DNA from: Burkholderiales bacterium PBB2
GTDB lineage: Bacteria; Pseudomonadota; Gammaproteobacteria; Burkholderiales; Burkholderiaceae_C
Length of the DNA stretch: 64,000 bases
Assembly: GCA_002255955.1 (NCBI GenBank)
Contig: NKIM01000014.1
Location: 62,001-126,000 of the forward strand
Reading direction: 5' to 3'
This document shows, in pieces, positions 8,182 through 23,496 of this stretch (position 1 is its first letter; each line of letters begins with the position of its first letter). A model generated the notes under the pieces. It was not told the origin of the DNA. It was given only the letters and a program-made list of their open reading frames with translations, and did not search any database. Made by a program: the position numbers and the translations under genes.

Positions 8182-9056
8182 GCGACCACTCCCCGCAGGG
8201 CAAAGGCGCTGACCATCATGCCCGACACAAACAAGGGCACGCCGAAACCGCTGTACCAAACGGCCCGCTCGATCGGCTGCGCGATGAAGCGCCGCATCAT
8301 GAGGAGCTGCACCAGCAGCAGGCCCAGCACAGCCAGACCATGCCAGCCCTGGCCCCAGCGCCAGAGCAGGCCAGCGACGATGAGCTGCGGCAGCGCCATG
8401 ACCATGGAAGCCACGCGGGCAGCGCCGCTTGCACCGAGCAAGACCGGCAGGGAATCGATGCCCATCTGGCGATCGCCCTGCATGGATTTGAAGTCGTTCA
8501 AGGTCATGATGCCGTGCGCCCCCGCGCTGTAGAGCAAGGCCAGGGCCAGGGAACGGGCGCCCGGCCACTCACCCATGCTCATCACGGCGGCGCCGGTGAT
8601 CCAGGCCAGGCCTTCGTAGCACAGGCCGCAGGCCGCATTGCCCCACCAGCCATTGCGCTTGAGGCGCAGCGGCGGCGCGCTGTAGGCCCAGGCCAGCAGC
8701 AAGCCGAGCACGGCGGCGAGAAAGCCGGCCTCACCCAGCTGCCAGGCCAGCAGCAGGGACAGCAGGGTCCAGATCACCGCGATGTACAGGCCCCAGCTGC
8801 CGGGCATGCGGCCCGAGGGGATGGGGCGCTGGGGTTCATTGATCGCATCGACATGGCGATCGAACCAGTCATTGACCGCCTGGCTGGTGGCGCAGACGAA
8901 GGGCCCGGCCAGCAAGACCCCGGCGGCCACCAGAGGCCAACGCCCTTGAACCGGCATGCCGGAGGCCACCACCCCACAGGAAAACGCCCACATCGGCGGA
9001 AACCAGGTGATGGGTTTGAGCAGTTCGGTGACGGCGGACAGTGCGGGGCGCTGCAT
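8178..9056 (-). CDS. bchG: Bacteriochlorophyll a synthase (bacteriochlorophyllide prenyltransferase)
   Basis: A UbiA-superfamily membrane enzyme that esterifies bacteriochlorophyllide a with geranylgeranyl diphosphate. The 292-residue protein carries the Mg-diphosphate motif NDWFDRHVDAINEPQRPIP at 62-80, diagnostic of the chlorophyll-synthase branch, and a second Asp motif in LNDFKSMQGDRQMGIDSLP. About eight hydrophobic helices follow. It is the first gene of the leftward operon bchG to bchD. A perfect PpsR palindrome lies 29-46 bases upstream of its start (9085-9102). Confidence 0.95.
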   Translation of the reverse strand: MQRPALSAVTELLKPITWFPPMWAFSCGVVASGMPVQGRWPLVAAGVLLAGPFVCATSQAVNDWFDRHVDAINEPQRPIPSGRMPGSWGLYIAVIWTLLSLLLAWQLGEAGFLAAVLGLLLAWAYSAPPLRLKRNGWWGNAACGLCYEGLAWITGAAVMSMGEWPGARSLALALLYSAGAHGIMTLNDFKSMQGDRQMGIDSLPVLLGASGAARVASMVMALPQLIVAGLLWRWGQGWHGLAVLGLLLVQLLMMRRFIAQPIERAVWYSGFGVPLFVSGMMVSAFALRGVVA

Positions 9057-9084
9057 AGCCCTATTCTGGGCTGACGCAATACAT

Positions 9085-9102
9085 TGTCAAGTTTAATTTA
9101 CA
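9085..9102. promoter_or_regulatory. PpsR/CrtJ-type operator upstream of bchG
   Basis: TGTCAAGTTTAATTTACA is an exact TGT-N12-ACA match, the recognition sequence of PpsR/CrtJ aerobic repressors. It lies just ahead of the bchG start at 9056 in the AT-rich part of the bchG-ppsR gap. I found no second box 8 bp away, so this would be a single-site operator. Control of the whole bchG-bchD operon by PpsR is inferred. Confidence 0.75.
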
Positions 9103-9302
9103 CTTTTCTCAGGCATCGTTTTCACCCATCGTTTTCGGGCTTCAGGCCGCCTGCCGGTGCCAAGTGAGAGCCGCCCAGCCTGCGGCCACAGCGCGGTGGC
9201 GCGCGCAGACGCACAGACGCTCAGCGGCGCCCCCTTGTGCAGGGCGCCGTCTCAAAAAGCGAGGGGGAAGGATGGCAGGCCGAGAGGAGCCTGCCGGGAA
9301 CA

Positions 9303-10799
9303 TCAGTCGCCGTTCGGCGCGCCCATGTCCTGGATGCCGTAACGCCGCAGCTTGACGTACAGGCTCTGGCGCGAGAGGCCCAGCATCTCGGCGGCGGAGG
9401 CGCGGTTGTCGCGGGTCAGCTCCAGCGCAGCTTCGATGCACAGGCGCTCGATCAGATCGGTGGTTTCACCGACGATGTCCTTGAGCGGCAAGCGCCCCAC
9501 CAGGCCGGTCAGCTGATCGGCCGAGCGCGGCAGCTGGCGGCTGGCGCGGTGCTCGGTGGGCAGGCGACGGGCCACATCGCGGATCGAGAAACCCAGGCAG
9601 GGCTGCGGGCCATCGGCCACGGCCACGGCCGAGATCTCCACCGCACCGGGCTCACCGTAACCGCTGCGCAAGGTGGTGGGGAAGAGGCGCAGCACGCCGT
9701 GCTGGCGCAAATTGCCGATCAGCACATTGAGGTCCACCGAGGAGCGGCCCAGCCAGCGATCCAGCGATTGCCCCTGCACCGACTCGCCGGCCGGCAGCTG
9801 CACCATCTCGCCAAAGGCGTCGTTGGCGCTGATGATGCGGCCCTGCATATCGGTCAGCACAAAGGCGTCCGGCATGGCATTGACGACATGGCCCAAGGTC
9901 GGCGCTTCGGCCGAACGGCTGGCGGCCCGCTCGGCGCCGGCGGCCGAAGTCGGCGACAGGCGCAGCAGCAAGGAGCTGCTGCTGTCCTGCTTGAACAGGG
10001 TGGCCGCCAGGCGCAGCTCGGCCTGGCCGCCAGCCAGGCGCACCTTCAGCTCGTCGCTGCGACCGGCGCTGCGCGCCTGGGCAAAGCCGACCGCCGATTC
10101 GGCCTGGCTCTCCGAGGCCAGCAGATCCATGAAATTGCGGCCGATGATGCGCTTGCCCGAATCACCCAGCAGGCGGGCTGCCGCGGCATTGTGTTCAAAC
10201 ACGACCAGGGAGCTGGCATCAAGCACCAGCACCGCTTCGTCCACCGCCTCGAAGAGCAGGCGGTAACGCGCCTCGGTGTGGCGCAGGCGCAGGTAATCGC
10301 GCTCCATCGACTGCTGGGCGTCGACCAGGCGCTGCTGCACCGCGGCCACTTCGCGCAGATCGCGGCCCAGGGCCAGCACGCGGCCCTGTTGGCCGATGGG
10401 CACGACGGTGTAGCTGACGGGCAGCTCCAGCCCGCCGTGGAGCGGATGGTTGACCTGGCGTGCAGCGCCCTGCCCTGGGCCTGATCCTTGTCCTGCGGCG
10501 GCGGCGGCCGCGCTGGCAGAACCGCCTCCGGCCGCGGCCAACATGGCAGCGATCTTGCTGCGGCTCTCGACTGTGACCGTCTCCGCCCAACGCCGCCCGA
10601 CCCATTGGCGCAATTCGGCCAGTTCCTGGGTGTGAGCGCCGCCGATCGAGATGTCGCGGACCACGCCTTGACTGTCCAGCACCAGGGCCAAATCGGCCGC
10701 GGCGGAGATGGCAGAGGACAAGACGTCGGCGTTCAGGTCAGTGAAGTAAAGCTCCGGGGCTTCAAAACGCTGATCGGCCGATGTGCCAAGGTTGTGCAT
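9303..10799 (-). CDS. ppsR: Transcriptional regulator PpsR/CrtJ (aerobic photosynthesis repressor)
   Basis: PpsR is a multi-PAS repressor of bch, crt and puc genes. The 498-residue product has an N-terminal PAS-like domain, a coiled-coil linker (about 150-190), two further PAS domains and a C-terminal Fis-type helix-turn-helix ending SRQSLYVKLRRYGI. A cysteine (about residue 454) lies at the start of the HTH (ERLCIEAALEL), matching the redox-active Cys420/424 of CrtJ/PpsR. The only other cysteine is in QPCLGFS, so the partner Cys249/251 is not present. The start MHNLGTSADQ at 10799 is preceded by AGGGAG; an in-frame ATG 15 codons upstream lacks one. Confidence 0.93.
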   Translation of the reverse strand: MHNLGTSADQRFEAPELYFTDLNADVLSSAISAAADLALVLDSQGVVRDISIGGAHTQELAELRQWVGRRWAETVTVESRSKIAAMLAAAGGGSASAAAAAAGQGSGPGQGAARQVNHPLHGGLELPVSYTVVPIGQQGRVLALGRDLREVAAVQQRLVDAQQSMERDYLRLRHTEARYRLLFEAVDEAVLVLDASSLVVFEHNAAAARLLGDSGKRIIGRNFMDLLASESQAESAVGFAQARSAGRSDELKVRLAGGQAELRLAATLFKQDSSSSLLLRLSPTSAAGAERAASRSAEAPTLGHVVNAMPDAFVLTDMQGRIISANDAFGEMVQLPAGESVQGQSLDRWLGRSSVDLNVLIGNLRQHGVLRLFPTTLRSGYGEPGAVEISAVAVADGPQPCLGFSIRDVARRLPTEHRASRQLPRSADQLTGLVGRLPLKDIVGETTDLIERLCIEAALELTRDNRASAAEMLGLSRQSLYVKLRRYGIQDMGAPNGD

Positions 10800-10917
10800 C
10801 GAGCTCCCTGAATTGCCTGTGTGGATGGGTGGAAACAGCGCCAAGCCGCCAAGGTCACTGAGCTGAGGGCAAGGATGACGCAGCGCTTAGGTGTGATTAT
10901 CTGACACTGAATTGACG

Positions 10918-11931
10918 TCAAGCTTGCTTGAGTCGTTGGGCCACCCCCGCGTTGGCGGTGTCCACGGCCGCACAGGCCTCGCACGCCATCGCATCGGCAC
11001 CGCACAGCGCCGCCAATTCGGGCAGTTCCAACGCCATCGGCCCGCCCACCATCACAAACACCTGGGGATTTGCCGAGGCCTCTCGCAATTTCAGGATAGC
11101 AGACGCCACCTGTGGAATGCTGTCGCCTGTGGCGATTGACAGTCCAAACATGTCAAACCAGCCCAAACTCAAGCGGTCCTGCAGGTCCGACCAAGAGGCT
11201 TTGGGCTCGCACACCACATCCCAGCCGGCGCGACTGAAGAACTCGGCGGCCATCACCACTCCGAAGGTGTGCTGCGCGCCCGGCACCGCGGCCAGGAGGG
11301 CCCGGTGGCTGTCACCGTCGGGCCGGCTGATCTGCTGGAAGCGCTGGCTCTGCTCATGCAAGACGCGCTGCAAGCGCCACAAGGCCACGGTCACCTGCGA
11401 AAAATCGTAGACATCCTCGTTCCACATTTGGCCAAGCTGGCGTGCGCAAGGCGCGAGCAGGTCGAGAAAGACCTGTTCTTGCGAGGCCCCGGCGTCCAGC
11501 AGCGTCCGGACATAAGCACAGGCCGCGTCCGCTTCGCCTTCGGCCGCCATATGGGCCAGGGTGTCGACATGCTCGACCGTCAGGACCAGGCTGGGCAGTG
11601 GCGGCCGATCGACCAGCGGCTGGGCGCTGTGCATCAGCATCAGGCGCGGGATGATTTCCAGCTCGACGATGCGCGACAGATGGTCCTGCGCCGCATTGCA
11701 AGACACCAGGCGCGGCGGCGCCGGTCGCAAGCGGTCTTCGTCAAAACTCAATTGCCGAGCTTTGCCCGGCTGGTCCGCGCCACGGCGGGACAAGGTTTCG
11801 GTGAGGGTCAGGTTCAATGGCTCGGCGTGACGCAAAGCGTCGCCGTCCGTGCAAAGGCCTGCCCCGTCTGCCATGGGCAGGGGCGCTTGCTGGCGCTTGG
11901 CCAGTCGATTGATCGTCCATCCAGCCACCAC
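10918..11931 (-). CDS. aerR: PpaA/AerR-type cobalamin-binding (B12-domain) regulator
   Basis: AerR/PpaA proteins are B12-binding antirepressors of the CrtJ/PpsR system. The 337-residue protein has a variable N-terminus, a helical module with MWNEDVYDFSQVT and ALWRLQRVLHE, and a C-terminal Rossmann-like B12-binding fold (residues about 215-330; VMAAEFFSRAGWDV, FGLSIATGDS, VFVMVGGPM). Start codons are two tandem GTGs at 11931 and 11928 behind AGGAG. It lies directly upstream of ppsR in the same direction, the usual pairing. A later in-frame ATG (MADGAGL) could give a short form, as known for R. capsulatus AerR; this is inference. Confidence 0.85.
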   Translation of the reverse strand: MVAGWTINRLAKRQQAPLPMADGAGLCTDGDALRHAEPLNLTLTETLSRRGADQPGKARQLSFDEDRLRPAPPRLVSCNAAQDHLSRIVELEIIPRLMLMHSAQPLVDRPPLPSLVLTVEHVDTLAHMAAEGEADAACAYVRTLLDAGASQEQVFLDLLAPCARQLGQMWNEDVYDFSQVTVALWRLQRVLHEQSQRFQQISRPDGDSHRALLAAVPGAQHTFGVVMAAEFFSRAGWDVVCEPKASWSDLQDRLSLGWFDMFGLSIATGDSIPQVASAILKLREASANPQVFVMVGGPMALELPELAALCGADAMACEACAAVDTANAGVAQRLKQA

Positions 11932-12169
11932 GTGTCTCCTCGGGGGCGGATTGGCAGCAAGATTTCGTTTGAGCGGCCGGAGGACATTGGCTCCGGATCT
12001 CGGCGCTGGACAGCGTCAGAACTCGTGACTGCTAACCATTTCGGTCTGTTGTACTGCGTTCGAGTTATTGGTGTGCCGCTCAGTCAGCTCGTGTTGACAT
12101 AAACAGTGCGTCCGACTTTCCCCGCGCTTTTGAGAATCGTCAAGATGATTTTCCCCTGCCCGGAAAAAA

Positions 12170-12203
12170 TGTCTAGTTTTGTTGACGTCAATTCTGATTG
12201 ACA
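12170..12203. promoter_or_regulatory. Overlapping PpsR-type boxes between aerR and bchF
   Basis: In the 302-base divergent gap between aerR and bchF two near-consensus boxes overlap by two bases: TGTCTAGTTTTGTTGACG (12170-12187, TGT-N12-ACG) and CGTCAATTCTGATTGACA (12186-12203, CGT-N12-ACA). Each has one mismatch to TGT-N12-ACA, and they share the central GACGTC. They end 30 bases before the bchF start and probably govern the rightward superoperon; effect on aerR is possible. The rest of the gap (11932-12169) holds a TTGACA hexamer near 12093-12098 but no gene. Confidence 0.6.
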
Positions 12204-12233
12204 GATGCAAAGCCGGGGCCTAGATTCGCTCAC

Positions 12234-14071
<1,838 letters not shown>

Positions 14072-14094
14072 ACCGCAAACAAAGCGCCCACACC

Positions 14095-15661
14095 ATGCAA
14101 CTGACGCTCTGGACGTACGAAGGCCCGCCCCACGTCGGCGCCATGCGCATCGCCACCGCCATGCGCGAGGTGCACTATGTGCTGCATGCGCCTCAGGGCG
14201 ATACCTATGCCGACCTGCTGTTCACCATGATCGAGCGGCGCGCCGAGCGCCCGCCGGTGACCTACACCACGTTTCAAGCGCGCGACCTGGGCGGCGACAC
14301 CGCCCAGCTGTTCAAGGATGCCGCCCGTGAGGCCTATGCGCGCTTCAAGCCGCAGGCCCTGCTGGTCGGTGCCTCCTGCACCGCCGAGCTGATTCAGGAC
14401 GACCCCGGTGGTCTGACGCAAGCCTTGAACCTGCCCATCCCAGTGATCCCGCTGGAGCTGCCGGCCTACCAGCGCAAGGAAAACTGGGGCGCTGCCGAAA
14501 CCTTGTACCAGCTGGTGCGCACGCTGGCCGTCAAGCCGACGCAAGCGCGCGTCAAGGGTGAAAGCAAGCCCCGCTGCAACCTCCTCGGCCCCACCGCTCT
14601 GGGCTTTCGCCACCGCGACGATGTGCGCGAGATTCGCCAGCTGCTGGAGCAGATCGGCGTCGAGATCAATGTGGTGGCGCCGCTGGACGCCACGCCGGCG
14701 GATCTGGCGCGCTTGGCCGATGCCGATTTCAATGTCGTGCTCTACCCCGAGGTCGCGCATCAAGCCGCGAGCTGGCTGAGCCGCAACTTCCGCCAGCCGG
14801 CCACCAAGACGATTCCGATTGGTGCGGTGGCCACGCGCGAGTTCATCCGCGAAGTGGCGGCCCTGGCCGGGCTGGACCCGGTCCTGGCAGCGGCCCAAGC
14901 GCAATCACGCTCGCCCTGGTATTCGCGCTCTGTGGATGCCAACTACCTGACCGGCAAGCGCGTCTTTGTGTTCGGTGACGCCAGCCATGCAATTGCCGCC
15001 GCCCGCGTGGCCGCCATTGAGCTTGGCTTCAAGGTCGTTGGCCTGGGCACGTACAGCCGCGAGTTTGCCCGCGAGGTGCGCGAAGCGGCCACGCAGTACG
15101 GCATCGAGGCCCTGATCAGCGACGACTACCTGGAGGTCGAAGCCGCAATCTCTGCCGCCGGCCCCGAGCTGGTGCTGGGCACGCAGATGGAGCGCCATAT
15201 CGCCAAACGCCTGGGCCTGCCCTGCGCGGTGATCTCGGCCCCGGTCCATGTGCAGGACTTCCCGGCGCGCTACTCACCGCAGATGGGTTTCGAAGGCGCC
15301 AATGTGCTGTTCGACACCTGGGTCCATCCGCTGATGATGGGGCTGGAGGAACACCTGATCGGCATGTTCCGCGGTGACTTTGAATTCCATGAGGACGCAG
15401 CGCCCTCGCACCTCGGCGGCCCGGCCCGAGCGGCCCAGCCGGCCGTGGCGCCAGCGCTGATCGAGCTGCCCCCTGCGGACAGCACAGACAAGCAAGTAGG
15501 TCCCGCAGCCGCCGACTTGCCCCGGTTGGCGGCCGCCTGGGCCCCGGATGCCGAGAAGGAGCTTCGCAAGATCCCCTTCTTCGTGCGCGGCAAAGCACGC
15601 CGCAACACCGAGGCCTATGCCCTGAGCAAGAGCGTGCCGGTGATCACCATCGAGACCTTGT

Positions 15662-15690
<29 letters not shown>
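14095..15690 (+). CDS. bchB: Light-independent protochlorophyllide reductase subunit B
   Basis: Partner of BchN in DPOR. The 531-residue protein begins [18 protein letters not shown], the conserved BchB/ChlB start. Asp36 ([10 protein letters not shown]), the aspartate that replaces a cysteine as fourth cluster ligand in this family, is present, as is the catalytic-region cysteine in [15 protein letters not shown]. The C-terminal domain ([16 protein letters not shown]) is intact. It starts 23 bases after bchN. An open frame reaching back to 13264 is antisense-free overlap with bchN in another frame and was not used. Confidence 0.95.
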
Positions 15691-20412
<4,722 letters not shown>

Positions 20413-20423
20413 TGCGCCCCTCG

Positions 20424-20525
20424 TCCAACGCTGACGTTGGCCGGTCCCCCGAGGGGACGGCGATGCATGCCGGTTCGACCGGCATGCACATCGCCACGCG
20501 CGGGCCGGCTTGGGGCGGCCCGGCG
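20424..20525 (+). repeat. Intergenic hairpin element between bchL and bchM (copy 1)
   Basis: Three successive inverted repeats: CCAACG-ctga-CGTTGG (20425-20440), GTCCCC-cga-GGGGAC (20444-20458), and a 16-bp stem with a 2-base bulge around the loop tcg (20459-20495). The element ends with TTGGGGCGGCCCGGCG (20510-20525), a 16-mer found again, in the same orientation relative to transcription, after bchX (38479-38494). This looks like a dispersed REP-like intergenic element. It is likely to shape mRNA processing between bchL and bchM; the function is inference. Confidence 0.7.
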
Positions 20526-20560
20526 CTCGGCCCGCAAGTCTCATGAACCGGGGGATTGAT

Positions 20561-21256
20561 ATGAATACGTACACCGAACGCCGCTCGCAGATCGAAACCT
20601 ATTTCGACCGCACGGCCGCAGACGCCTGGGCCCGGCTGACCTCGGACGCGCCCGTGGGCCGCGTGCGGGCCACCGTGCGGGCCGGGCGCGATCGCATGCG
20701 CCAGACTCTGCTGTCCTGGCTGCCCGAGGATCTGCGCGGCCAGCAGGTGCTGGACGCTGGCTGCGGCACCGGTGCCCTGGCGGTGGAAGCAGCCCTGCGC
20801 GGCGCTCAGGTGCTGGCCATCGACCTTTCGCCCACCCTGGTCGATCTGGCGCGTGAACGCCAGCCGATGTTCGACAGCGGCGGCCGCATCGACTTCCGCT
20901 CCGGCGACATGCTGGACCCGGCGCTGGGCAGCTTCGACTATGTGATCGGCATGGATTCGCTGATCCACTACGAGCCCGGCGATGCGGTCGAGGTGATCGC
21001 CGGCCTGGCCCAGCGCACCCGCCAGGCCCTGCTCTTCACCTTCGCGCCCAGCAGCCCGGCGCTGGAGCTGTTCAAGGCGGCCGGCAAGCTGTTCCCGCGC
21101 GGCGACCGCTCGCCCGCCATCGTGCCCGTGGCCGAGCGCCAGCTGCGCCGCCGGCTGGACGAGCACCCCCATCTGCTGGCCTGGGATCAGGGCCGCAGCC
21201 AGCGCATTTCCAGCGGCTTCTACACCTCGCACGCGATGGAGCTCGTGCGCTCATGA
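20561..21256 (+). CDS. bchM: Magnesium protoporphyrin IX O-methyltransferase
   Basis: BchM is the SAM-dependent methyltransferase that methylates the C13 propionate of Mg-protoporphyrin IX. The 231-residue protein begins MNTYTERRSQIETYFDRTA and has SAM motif I VLDAGCGTGALAVEA. An open frame from 20510 exists, but the ATG at 20561 is preceded by GGGGGA six bases upstream and matches the family N-terminus. The stop overlaps the lhaA start (ATGA). Confidence 0.94.
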   Translation: MNTYTERRSQIETYFDRTAADAWARLTSDAPVGRVRATVRAGRDRMRQTLLSWLPEDLRGQQVLDAGCGTGALAVEAALRGAQVLAIDLSPTLVDLARERQPMFDSGGRIDFRSGDMLDPALGSFDYVIGMDSLIHYEPGDAVEVIAGLAQRTRQALLFTFAPSSPALELFKAAGKLFPRGDRSPAIVPVAERQLRRRLDEHPHLLAWDQGRSQRISSGFYTSHAMELVRS

Positions 21257-22722
21257 ACAAGCGCCGCAGCCTCGTGGGCCTGAACCAGCGCCTAGCGCTG
21301 AAATGGGCGCGGCTGGGCCCGGAGTTCCTGCCTTTTGCCGATGTCGCCACCGAGGAGTTGCCGCTGCGCCGCCTGCTGCGCCTGGCCCTGTTCCAGGTCT
21401 CGGTCGGCATGGCCTACGCGCTGTTGGTGGGTACGCTGAACCGCGTGATGATTGTGGAGCTGGGCGTGTCGACCTGGCTGGTCTCGCTGATGGTGGCGCT
21501 GCCGCTGCTGGCCGCGCCGTTCCGGGCCCTGATCGGCTACCGCTCGGACACCCATTTCTCCGCACTCGGCTGGCGCCGTGTGCCCTATCTGTGGTTCGGC
21601 TCGCTGCTGCAGTTCGGCGGCCTGGCCATCATGCCTTTTGCGCTGATCCTGCTGCAGCCAGGCGCCGACACCCAACCCGGCGGCGCCCTGATCGGCCACC
21701 TGGCCGCCGGCCTGGCCTTTGTGATGGTGGGCGCCGGCATGCAGACCACGCAGACAGCGGGCCTGGCCCTGGCCACCGACCAAGCAAGACCTGACACCCG
21801 GCCGCGCGTGGTGGCGCTGATGTATGTGATGCTGCTGCTGGGCATGGTGCTGGCCAGCGTGGTGTTCAGCCTGGTGCTGCAGAGCTTCACGCCCACCCGG
21901 CTGGTCGGCGTGGTGCAGGGCGCAGCCATCATGACCATGCTGTTCAACACCGTGGCGCTGTGGAAGCAAGAGGCGCGCGGCAGCGCCAGCCGGCCGGCCG
22001 AGCGCGAGCCGCAAGAGCCCTTCGCCACGGTCTGGCGGCGCTTTGCGGCCCAGCCTAAGACGCGCCGCTTCCTGGTCGCGGTGGCCCTGGGCACGGCCGC
22101 CTTCAATATGCAGGACATCGTGCTGGAGCCTTATGGCGGCGCCATCCTCAAGCTCTCGGTCTCGGCCACCAGCCTGCTCACCGCCGGTATGGCGCTGGGC
22201 TCCTTCGCCGCCTTTGCCATCGCGGCGCGCCTGCTGCAGCGGGGCTTCGATGCCTACCGCCTGGCCGCCATCGGCCTCCTGATCGGAATCTGCGCCTTCT
22301 CGGCCGTCATCTTCGCCGCGCCGCTGGATTCCAGCCTGCTGTTTCGCTTCGGCAATGTGGGCATTGGCCTGGGTGGCGGCCTGTTTGCCGTCAGCACCCT
22401 GGTGGTGGCCATGGGCCTGGAAAGCCAGAGCACGGTCGCAGGCAGCGGCCTGGCCCTGGGCGCCTGGGGCGCCATGCAGGCCACGGCTGGCGGCCTGGCC
22501 GTGGGCCTGGGCGGCGCCCTGCGCGACGGTTTTGAAACCCTGGCAGCCACCGGCTGGCTGGGCACGGCGATGTCGGAGCCGCAAGTGGCTTACAGCGTCG
22601 TCTATCACCTGGAGATCGCGCTGCTGTTCGGGACGCTGATCGCCATCGGTCCCCTGGTGCGCCGTGCCGGCGCACCTCAACCATCTCGCCAGCGCTTCGG
22701 CATGGCTGAATTTCCGGGCTAG
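21253..22722 (+). CDS. lhaA: LH1 assembly protein LhaA (PucC family)
   Basis: LhaA is a major-facilitator-type membrane protein needed for core antenna (LH1) assembly and is usually encoded upstream of puhA. The 489-residue protein has about twelve hydrophobic segments and the family block GTLNRVMIVELGVSTWLVSL near residue 57, related to the segment in the second PucC-type protein at 6766-8181. It is coupled to bchM and lies 9 bases before puhA behind an AGGAGG ribosome site. Confidence 0.93.
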   Translation: MNKRRSLVGLNQRLALKWARLGPEFLPFADVATEELPLRRLLRLALFQVSVGMAYALLVGTLNRVMIVELGVSTWLVSLMVALPLLAAPFRALIGYRSDTHFSALGWRRVPYLWFGSLLQFGGLAIMPFALILLQPGADTQPGGALIGHLAAGLAFVMVGAGMQTTQTAGLALATDQARPDTRPRVVALMYVMLLLGMVLASVVFSLVLQSFTPTRLVGVVQGAAIMTMLFNTVALWKQEARGSASRPAEREPQEPFATVWRRFAAQPKTRRFLVAVALGTAAFNMQDIVLEPYGGAILKLSVSATSLLTAGMALGSFAAFAIAARLLQRGFDAYRLAAIGLLIGICAFSAVIFAAPLDSSLLFRFGNVGIGLGGGLFAVSTLVVAMGLESQSTVAGSGLALGAWGAMQATAGGLAVGLGGALRDGFETLAATGWLGTAMSEPQVAYSVVYHLEIALLFGTLIAIGPLVRRAGAPQPSRQRFGMAEFPG

Positions 22723-22731
22723 GAGGCTTTT

Positions 22732-23496
22732 ATGCAAACGGGTGCAATCACAGGCTATATCGACGTCGCACAACTGGTGCTCTACGCCTTCTGGGTGTTT
22801 TTCGCGGGCTTGATCTACTACTTGCACCGCGAGAACAAGCGCGAGGGCTACCCGCTGGAGTCCGACCGCTCGGCCCACATCACCGTCCAGGGCTGGCCCT
22901 CGGTGCCCGAGCCCAAGACCTATCTGCTGGCCAATGGCGACACGGTCAGCGTGCCCAACCAGAAGGCCGCCAACCAGCCGCCGCTGCATGAGGGCGTCTA
23001 CCGCGGCGCACCGCTGCAGCCGCAGGGCAGCACGGCCGAGTTGCTGCTGGCCGGCGTCGGGCCGGGCAGCTGGAACGACCGCGCCGATGTGGCCGACCTC
23101 ACCTTCGAAGGCCTGCCCAAGATCGTGCCCTTGCGCGCCGCCACCGGCTTTGGCGTGGCCCACCAGGACGTCGACCCGCGCGGCCTGCCGGTGCTCGGCG
23201 ATGACGGCGTGGAAGGCGGCCGTGTGGTCGACCTGTGGGTGGACCGCTCCGAGATGCTGTTCCGCTACCTGGAGCTGGAAGTGGCCAGCGGTGACCGCGT
23301 CCTGCTGCCCATGAACTTCGCCCGGGTGGAGCAGCGACGCATCCGCGTCAAGTCCATCCTCGGCAGCCAATTCCAGGCCGTGCCCAAGACCCGCCAGCCC
23401 ATGCAGGTGACCTTGCTGGAGGAGGAAAAAATCATGGCCTACTACGGCGCCGGCACTTTGTACGCCGCGCCGCAGCGTCAGGAGCCGCTGCTGTGA
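22732..23496 (+). CDS. puhA: Photosynthetic reaction centre H subunit
   Basis: The H subunit caps the cytoplasmic side of the L/M core. The 254-residue protein has one transmembrane helix near residues 12-32 (AQLVLYAFWVFFAGLIYYLH), followed by RENKREGYPLESD and the conserved cytoplasmic beta domain with GLPVLGDDG and VDLWVDRSE. A strong AGGAGG lies just ahead of the ATG. The stop overlaps the puhB GTG start. Confidence 0.96.
   Translation: MQTGAITGYIDVAQLVLYAFWVFFAGLIYYLHRENKREGYPLESDRSAHITVQGWPSVPEPKTYLLANGDTVSVPNQKAANQPPLHEGVYRGAPLQPQGSTAELLLAGVGPGSWNDRADVADLTFEGLPKIVPLRAATGFGVAHQDVDPRGLPVLGDDGVEGGRVVDLWVDRSEMLFRYLELEVASGDRVLLPMNFARVEQRRIRVKSILGSQFQAVPKTRQPMQVTLLEEEKIMAYYGAGTLYAAPQRQEPLL

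Noticed and set aside
10892-10906. TGT-N9-ACA palindrome between aerR and ppsR
   Set aside because: The spacing is 9, not 12, so it does not meet the PpsR box definition; no second half site at the right distance.
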